From: DAOUAT01 sp964551735
GTDB taxonomy: Bacteria; Chloroflexota; Anaerolineae; CG2-30-64-16
Reading direction: 5' to 3'
Length of the DNA: 64,000 nt
NCBI GenBank assembly: GCA_964551735.1
Contig: CAZKEF010000015.1
Coordinates: 68,562 to 132,561, forward strand
Part shown: in pieces, positions 60,401-64,000 of the stretch
Layout: each line of letters starts with the position of its first letter
Position numbering within the stretch: position 1 is the first letter of the stretch
Translations under genes and position numbers: made by a program
Notes under the pieces: model-generated
The model's database searches: none
What the model saw: the letters and a program-made list of their open reading frames with translations, nothing else
What the model was told of the DNA's origin: nothing

Positions 60401-61949
60401 CGGCTTGCCGCTCCAGCCAGCGCATCCCCAGGTCGAACAACTGGCCGGCCAGCTCCGGCGGGACCTGCGCTGCAAGCGGCCGCGCGCGGTCGAAGCTCTC
60501 AGTCGCCAGGCGGAGGTCGGCCGGGTCACCGGTGATCAGGTGGCGCTGCGCGGCCAGGGAGCCCAGGTTGACCAACGCGCCGTACCGCGTGGGCATGTCG
60601 GCCGGGGCCCTGGCCAGCGCCTCCTGGCAGACCGCGATGCCCTCGTCCAGGTCCGCGCGCGATTTGGTGTTCGCATAGCGCTGCGCCAGCCGCGAGCCCA
60701 GGGCGGCCAGGTCGCCGGGGTAGAGGGGGTCTGTCGGGTCACTGGCCTGGATGAGCTGGCGTTGGGCGGCGATCAGGTCGTCCAGGTGTTCGGGGGTATC
60801 GGCCGCGTTGAGCTGCCCCGTCAAGAGCTGCACCAGGCGGTCCAGGAGCGGCAGGCGGTCGGCTGCATCCAGCCCTGCGGCCGCCAGGGCCTGCCGGTGG
60901 GCCGCGATCGCCTGGTCCCGGACGGCCGGGTCGCCGGTGGCTTCCTCGAGGTCGCCCAGCCTGTAGGCCAGGTTGGTCCGCAGGACCGGCAGCTCGGATG
61001 ATCCCGGCGGGCTCTCGGCGACCGCCTGGCGCAGCAGGGCCACCGAACGCTGCAAGTCGGCCAGATCGCCCGCCAGCACGAAGCGCTTGTGCAGGGAGAG
61101 GGCCAGGCCGTTGAGATTGCGCGGCCACTGGACCGTGTCGTGCGGCGTGCATGCCACGGCCTTCTCGTTGGCTTCGATGGCGGCGTCCAGGTCGGCCGGG
61201 TCGCTGCGGCGCTGGAAGCGATCCTCGAGGGTGATGCCGTAGTTGATGAGCAGGGCGGCCAGCCCCGGGCTGCCAGGGGGCGCCAGCGGTAACGCGGCCT
61301 CGTAGTCCGCGATGGCGGCGTCCAGGTCGGCCGGGTCGCGGGCGACATCGTACGCCATCCAGCGGCAGCGCCCCCGGTTATTCAGCAGGCCGGCCAGATC
61401 GGGCGAACCGGGCGGCATGAACACCTGGGCGCCCTCGTAAGCATGGATGGCCTCCCGCAGACTGTCCAGGTCACCGTTGGCCAGGAACTCGCCGCGCAGC
61501 GCTTCGGCCATGCCGACGAAGAAATCGCGGAGCGCGCGGACCGGGTCTTCGGAAAGCGCGGCCGCCAGGAACTCCGGGGTCGCGAGCGGGATGCTGCCGG
61601 TGTGCCACGCCTCTTGCCACTCGTCGCCCAGACGCTGGCGCAGCGCATCCGCCAGCCAGGAGAATTCCGCCTGGGTGCGGGCCTCGTCGTCGGGCTGAGA
61701 GGGCAGGAGCAGCATGTGCATCCCGGGCAGCGGCGGATCCGGCAGGTAGACCAGCAGCGGCGCGCCGATCTGGCCGACCGTGCGGCAGCGGGGGCACGGG
61801 ACCTTGTGGATCGCGCCCCGGGCCGCGTGCGCCGCCAGGTCGGGCCGCTCGACTGCATCCACGATCAGCCAGACGGTCGCCTCAAACGACTTCCGGCACT
61901 TGGGGCAGGTGAGCTTGGCGATATCGGCTAACGAGTGAGCGGTTTTCAT
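57435..61949 (-). CDS. CpXC zinc domain-TPR-CHAT protein 2
   Basis: About 1504 residues. The N-terminal CpXC-like zinc domain (LTCPKCRKSFEATVW, then VPCPRCRTVG) is followed by some 900 residues of TPR-like helical repeats with DLDAAI/DLEEAV-type units. The C-terminal CHAT domain has catalytic His1332 (VLHFSTHGWAGW) and Cys1374 (LAVLSACETGVPG). ATG 61949 has TTTGGAG upstream. The layout suggests a sensor (zinc domain, TPR) governing a protease. It sits 40 bases after the previous CHAT gene, so they are probably one operon. No prior description of this three-gene set is known to me. Confidence 0.88.
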   Translation of the reverse strand: MKTAHSLADIAKLTCPKCRKSFEATVWLIVDAVERPDLAAHAARGAIHKVPCPRCRTVGQIGAPLLVYLPDPPLPGMHMLLLPSQPDDEARTQAEFSWLADALRQRLGDEWQEAWHTGSIPLATPEFLAAALSEDPVRALRDFFVGMAEALRGEFLANGDLDSLREAIHAYEGAQVFMPPGSPDLAGLLNNRGRCRWMAYDVARDPADLDAAIADYEAALPLAPPGSPGLAALLINYGITLEDRFQRRSDPADLDAAIEANEKAVACTPHDTVQWPRNLNGLALSLHKRFVLAGDLADLQRSVALLRQAVAESPPGSSELPVLRTNLAYRLGDLEEATGDPAVRDQAIAAHRQALAAAGLDAADRLPLLDRLVQLLTGQLNAADTPEHLDDLIAAQRQLIQASDPTDPLYPGDLAALGSRLAQRYANTKSRADLDEGIAVCQEALARAPADMPTRYGALVNLGSLAAQRHLITGDPADLRLATESFDRARPLAAQVPPELAGQLFDLGMRWLERQAETNSPEDLEAALGCFRRAADLPDDDARTQAERLLMLGTAAGQHYQLLKQRVDLDESIAALEKASRLAPPDSELRGHALDQLARGLSVRYELAPAAGDLDAIIEACRRALDLLPETPAILSNLGTALRMRHLAQGNQQDLEEAVDHLLQAVKLDAADSPERPPHLNNLGNALYDLYARTGGLTYLDQAIGYWQAAVDLAPAASALQAARMNNLGDGLRTRFMHTHDPRDLERAIAFLRQAVAGAPAGSQERARHQINLGAALVTRHGETADSHDMADALAVLTEAYDLSQAHPAEHDAAAFTLGTAEYNAYLQDRSRARLDAAVTHLQQGIALASPGSPNLPNVLYYLGHARESRYRLNGEPADLKAAVDAFRDACRKGTLSQPSMVLAAGRSWANWAVERRAWSEAAEGYGFALEAVDELLSAQLLRREKENWIQDADRIALDAAHALIRCGDLAGAVVALERGRARLLAEAAEQTRRDLDNLPALGRADLLARYQQASQRMDALRRAAEKPPGASTGAPGSTDDAFARDMNDARDELAAAIAAIRQAPGYQDFFRPPTFAQVQSAIAPDPSEQGETAPARALIYLVARTAESFALVVHPPDAPVPVEVLPLDRLRQAELSERLQGPADVAALGGYLGAYDRWRLRPTDPEARRAWFTALDNMTRWLWDVLMGPVVEHLSSAPGFSPRDGEESGTAGVAALIPIGLLSLLPLHAAWIPAPEAPTGRRYALDALTFAYAPSARVLATARASAGRIQPASIAAVDNPDGSLNFSALEVDAILSYFPADRTTPLRGSDATRQAVLEQLARSAVLHFSTHGWAGWAQPLESGMLLARGQNLTLRDLLEMRLDHARLAVLSACETGVPGTALPDEVVSLPAGFMQAGVAGVVASLWSVNDRSTAMLMERFYRLWRKEGLAPAEALRAAQIWLRDTTNREMAEYFKQDVPALAGYRMPEAVAADLYVDRMLQADPNARQFAHPFWWAAFCLTGV

Positions 61950-61989
61950 CGCGGCTCCAAACAGTTGACGGCGCACCGAAGCAGCTGTT

Positions 61990-64000
61990 CTACACCCCCG
62001 TCAGGTAGAACGCGGCCCACCAGAACGGGTGGCTGAAATCGCGGCCGGCCGGTTGGCGCAGGGTCGCCTGGCTGAAGAAGTCCGCGGCGATCATCTCCGG
62101 CATCTTGCCGGCCGAGAGCGCGGGGATGTCGCGCCGGAAGTAGTCCGCCTTTTCCCGGTTGGTCGTGTCGCGCAGCCAGCGCTGAGCCGCGCACAGGGCC
62201 GCGGCCGGCGGCCGGCCCTCCTCCCGCCACAGCCGATAGAAGCGTTCCATCAGCATGGCGGTGCTGACGTCGGCCACGGACCAGAGGGACGCCGCGACCC
62301 CCGCAAAACCCGCCTGTGCGAGCGCGGCCGGCAGCGCGACCACCTCGTCCGGCAGCTTCGCCCCCACGATGCCGGTCTCGCACGCGGAAAGCGCGGCCAG
62401 CCGGCTGGGCGGCAGCCGCCGGTCCAGCAGGTCGCCCACGGTCAGCATCTCGTCGCGGGCCATGACCACGCCGCTGCGGAGCGGCTCACCCCAGTCAGTC
62501 GCGCCGTGGCAGGAGAGGTGGACGATCTGCGCCCCCGGCAGCGCGGCCAGCACCGCGGCGCGGGTCGCCCCCTCGTGCCGCAGGATCCGCGGGGCCTGGA
62601 AGAGGGACGCGATGGCGGCCACCTCGGCCGCGGAGTTGGGCAGGGCGCTGCCGCGCACCGGCCGCGGCTCGTCCACCGCCAGCAGCCGGTCCTCGGCGGC
62701 CGCGGCGGCGTTCCGCCGGGCCTCGGCCAGCGCGACCGCGGACGCCGCATAGCCGAACGCGATGTCGTCCAGCGCGTAGCGCCGGCCGGTGGGTGCGGCC
62801 GGGTCGTCGGTCCAGGCCGCGTGGAGCGGGAGCAGCGCCAGCAGGCCGGTTGGGATGAGGGTGACTTGCGTGAAGCCGGCGCGGCGCAGCCATGCGGTCA
62901 CCTGGCCCATGACCGCATCCCACAGCCAGCGGGTCGTCCCGTCAATGGCCGCGAACCAGGCGGTCTGCGCGGCGGGCGAAGGTCGCGGCCGCCGCCAGAC
63001 GGCGTAAGCATCGAAGTAGGCGGTGAGTTGTTGGCGCAGGGCCGCGTCGGTCAGGTCCGGCAGATTGACCGCAGCGACCTCGCCGTCCGCCGGCAAGATC
63101 AACGCCAGCCCGCCGGCAGCAGTGGTCAGCAGGTAAACCAGTGGCGCATCGGGTGCTGCGGCCTGCCGGATCTTTTTGAGCGATGGTGGCAGGAAGAAGT
63201 CCTCGTAGCCGGAGACTGCGCGGATGGCGGCGATGGCCGCGTCCAGCTCGTCGCGCGCAGCCTCGATCTCCTGGGAGAGGGCGGCGAAGTCGCGGGGCGA
63301 GCCGGCTTTGACCCCAGGCGCAGCGGCTGGCTGGACAACTTGCGTTTGCAGCGCGGCGAGGCGGTCCGCCGCAGCGCGGTAGCGGGCCAGCAGGTCGCCG
63401 TGGCCCAGGGGTTCGAGCTGTTCCAGGTCGCGACGGTTGGCTTCCAGCGCCTCGGCCAGCAGACGGGCGCGGCCGGCCTCAATGGCCTCCACAGCCTCCT
63501 CCAACCGGTCGAGCTTCGCCAGGGCATAGGCGGTGTTGGCGGGCAGACCCTGGGCTTCGCGCAGCCAGGATTCCTTGGCGGCACGGCCAAGCTGACCCCG
63601 GAAGAGTTGGTCAATCGCCTGGCTGCCAAAGCCGTACGCCATTGACGCCTCTTCCCACTCCCACCGCTCCAGGGCCCAATTGCCCCAACTGCGCGCGCTG
63701 ATCACCGCAGCTTCTGGCTGGATCAACATACCATCTCGGCAGGCGCGGCCGTATGCGCTCCTGGCTTCTTCCAGGTCGGTCAGTTGGCCGGTGCGGGCGT
63801 AGCGGGCGCGGAGGCCGGTGCCCAGGTTGTTGAGGATTGAGGGCAGGTCCGGCGAGTCGGGCGGCGTGCGGCCGACGGCCTGCTGGTAGACGCGGATGGC
63901 TTCTTCCAGGTCGGCCAGTTGGCCGGTGCGGGCGTAGCGGTCGCTGAGGCCGGTGCCCAGGTTGTTGAGGATTGAGGGCAGGTCCGGCGAGTCGGGCGGC
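61990..64000 (-). CDS. TPR-CHAT protein 3, N-terminus beyond the right edge
   Basis: The visible part opens at the right edge with two 45-residue TPR-type repeats (PPDSPDLPSILNNLGTGL, then RYARTGQLADLEEAI) and continues in frame through GRACRDGMLIQPE. A helical region and a CHAT domain follow: catalytic His codon at 62508 (VHLSCHGATDW) and Cys codon at 62382 (LAALSACETGIVG). The end FSHPFWWAAFYLTGV matches the C-terminus of protein 2. An internal ATG at 63729 is not the true start. It is the first of the three CHAT genes in transcription order. Confidence 0.88.
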   Translation of the reverse strand, partial: PPDSPDLPSILNNLGTGLSDRYARTGQLADLEEAIRVYQQAVGRTPPDSPDLPSILNNLGTGLRARYARTGQLTDLEEARSAYGRACRDGMLIQPEAAVISARSWGNWALERWEWEEASMAYGFGSQAIDQLFRGQLGRAAKESWLREAQGLPANTAYALAKLDRLEEAVEAIEAGRARLLAEALEANRRDLEQLEPLGHGDLLARYRAAADRLAALQTQVVQPAAAPGVKAGSPRDFAALSQEIEAARDELDAAIAAIRAVSGYEDFFLPPSLKKIRQAAAPDAPLVYLLTTAAGGLALILPADGEVAAVNLPDLTDAALRQQLTAYFDAYAVWRRPRPSPAAQTAWFAAIDGTTRWLWDAVMGQVTAWLRRAGFTQVTLIPTGLLALLPLHAAWTDDPAAPTGRRYALDDIAFGYAASAVALAEARRNAAAAAEDRLLAVDEPRPVRGSALPNSAAEVAAIASLFQAPRILRHEGATRAAVLAALPGAQIVHLSCHGATDWGEPLRSGVVMARDEMLTVGDLLDRRLPPSRLAALSACETGIVGAKLPDEVVALPAALAQAGFAGVAASLWSVADVSTAMLMERFYRLWREEGRPPAAALCAAQRWLRDTTNREKADYFRRDIPALSAGKMPEMIAADFFSQATLRQPAGRDFSHPFWWAAFYLTGV
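63766..64000. repeat. 135-bp tandem repeat encoding 45-residue TPR units
   Basis: Period 135 bp: TTCTTCCAGGTCGG at 63766 and again at 63901. The units are almost identical except around 63810-63820 and 63875-63898. The array runs off the right edge, so its copy number is unknown here. Confidence 0.85.

Noticed and set aside
55500..61949. A type III-E CRISPR/Craspase-type role for the CHAT genes
   Set aside because: No CRISPR array, gRAMP-like or cas gene is in the window, so only a general CHAT cascade is proposed.
63766..64000. CRISPR array at the right edge
   Set aside because: The repeats are 135 bp, contiguous without spacers and keep an open reading frame with a TPR pattern.

Overview
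This G+C-rich 64 kb window looks like a chromosomal segment of a Chloroflexota bacterium (Anaerolineae/Caldilineae-like). That placement is an inference from gene content and style: large FHA-TPR and CHAT proteins, BNR-repeat proteins, a secreted protein ending in a YLPLLLN tail, GAF-rich NarL-type kinases, and many small palindromic repeats both between and inside genes. I see no rRNA, tRNA, CRISPR array, phage or transposase gene.

Layout. 1-2.8 kb (minus): the 5' part of dnaE behind a small nucleotidyltransferase/partner pair. 2.8-7.1 kb (plus): hydantoinase/oxoprolinase subunits hyuA and hyuB. 7.1-14.2 kb (minus): a MoaD-like protein with a BNR-propeller protein, tag glycosylase, a giant FHA-TPR membrane protein, and an APH-like kinase coupled to a YgbA_NO protein. 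14.5-20.4 kb (minus): a formate dehydrogenase operon (NuoE-NuoF fusion, RarD permease, FeS subunit, Mo-bisPGD catalytic subunit) behind a near-consensus promoter. 20.5-22.3 kb (plus): L-asparaginase and a membrane protein with a clear terminator. 22.4-24.6 kb (minus): a secreted subtilase with two malectin-like domains, divergent from a GAF histidine kinase/NarL regulator pair (24.9-27.8 kb). 27.8-30.7 kb (minus): a secreted M28 peptidase. 31-32.2 kb (plus): a lipoate-protein ligase.

32.3-40.9 kb (minus): slyD, an M3 oligopeptidase, hicBA, rtcA, and a heterodimeric ABC exporter with asymmetric ATP sites. The exporter lies behind a consensus promoter, a 20-codon leader ORF and a terminator-like hairpin, an arrangement like ribosome-mediated attenuation. 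41-47.2 kb (plus): mltG, an acyltransferase-like gene, an MFS transporter and a lipoprotein PBP1C-like enzyme. 47.2-54.5 kb (minus): phosphofructokinase, a metallo-beta-lactamase-fold protein, a double Usp protein, a His-tailed small protein overlapping cooT, a clan-A glycosidase-like gene interrupted by an in-frame TGA, and a long BNR protein. 54.9-55.5 kb (plus): an XRE-cupin regulator. 55.5-64 kb (minus): three consecutive CHAT-protease genes, one with an N-terminal CpXC zinc domain and TPRs, one with near-identical 135-bp TPR repeats running off the right edge.

Three things stand out: (i) the promoter, leader peptide, attenuator and ABC heterodimer unit; (ii) the triple CHAT operon; (iii) intergenic-type palindromic repeats sitting in frame inside conserved genes (dnaE, hyuA, hyuB, the NuoF domain, rtcA, a BNR gene), adding repeat-encoded peptide to the proteins.
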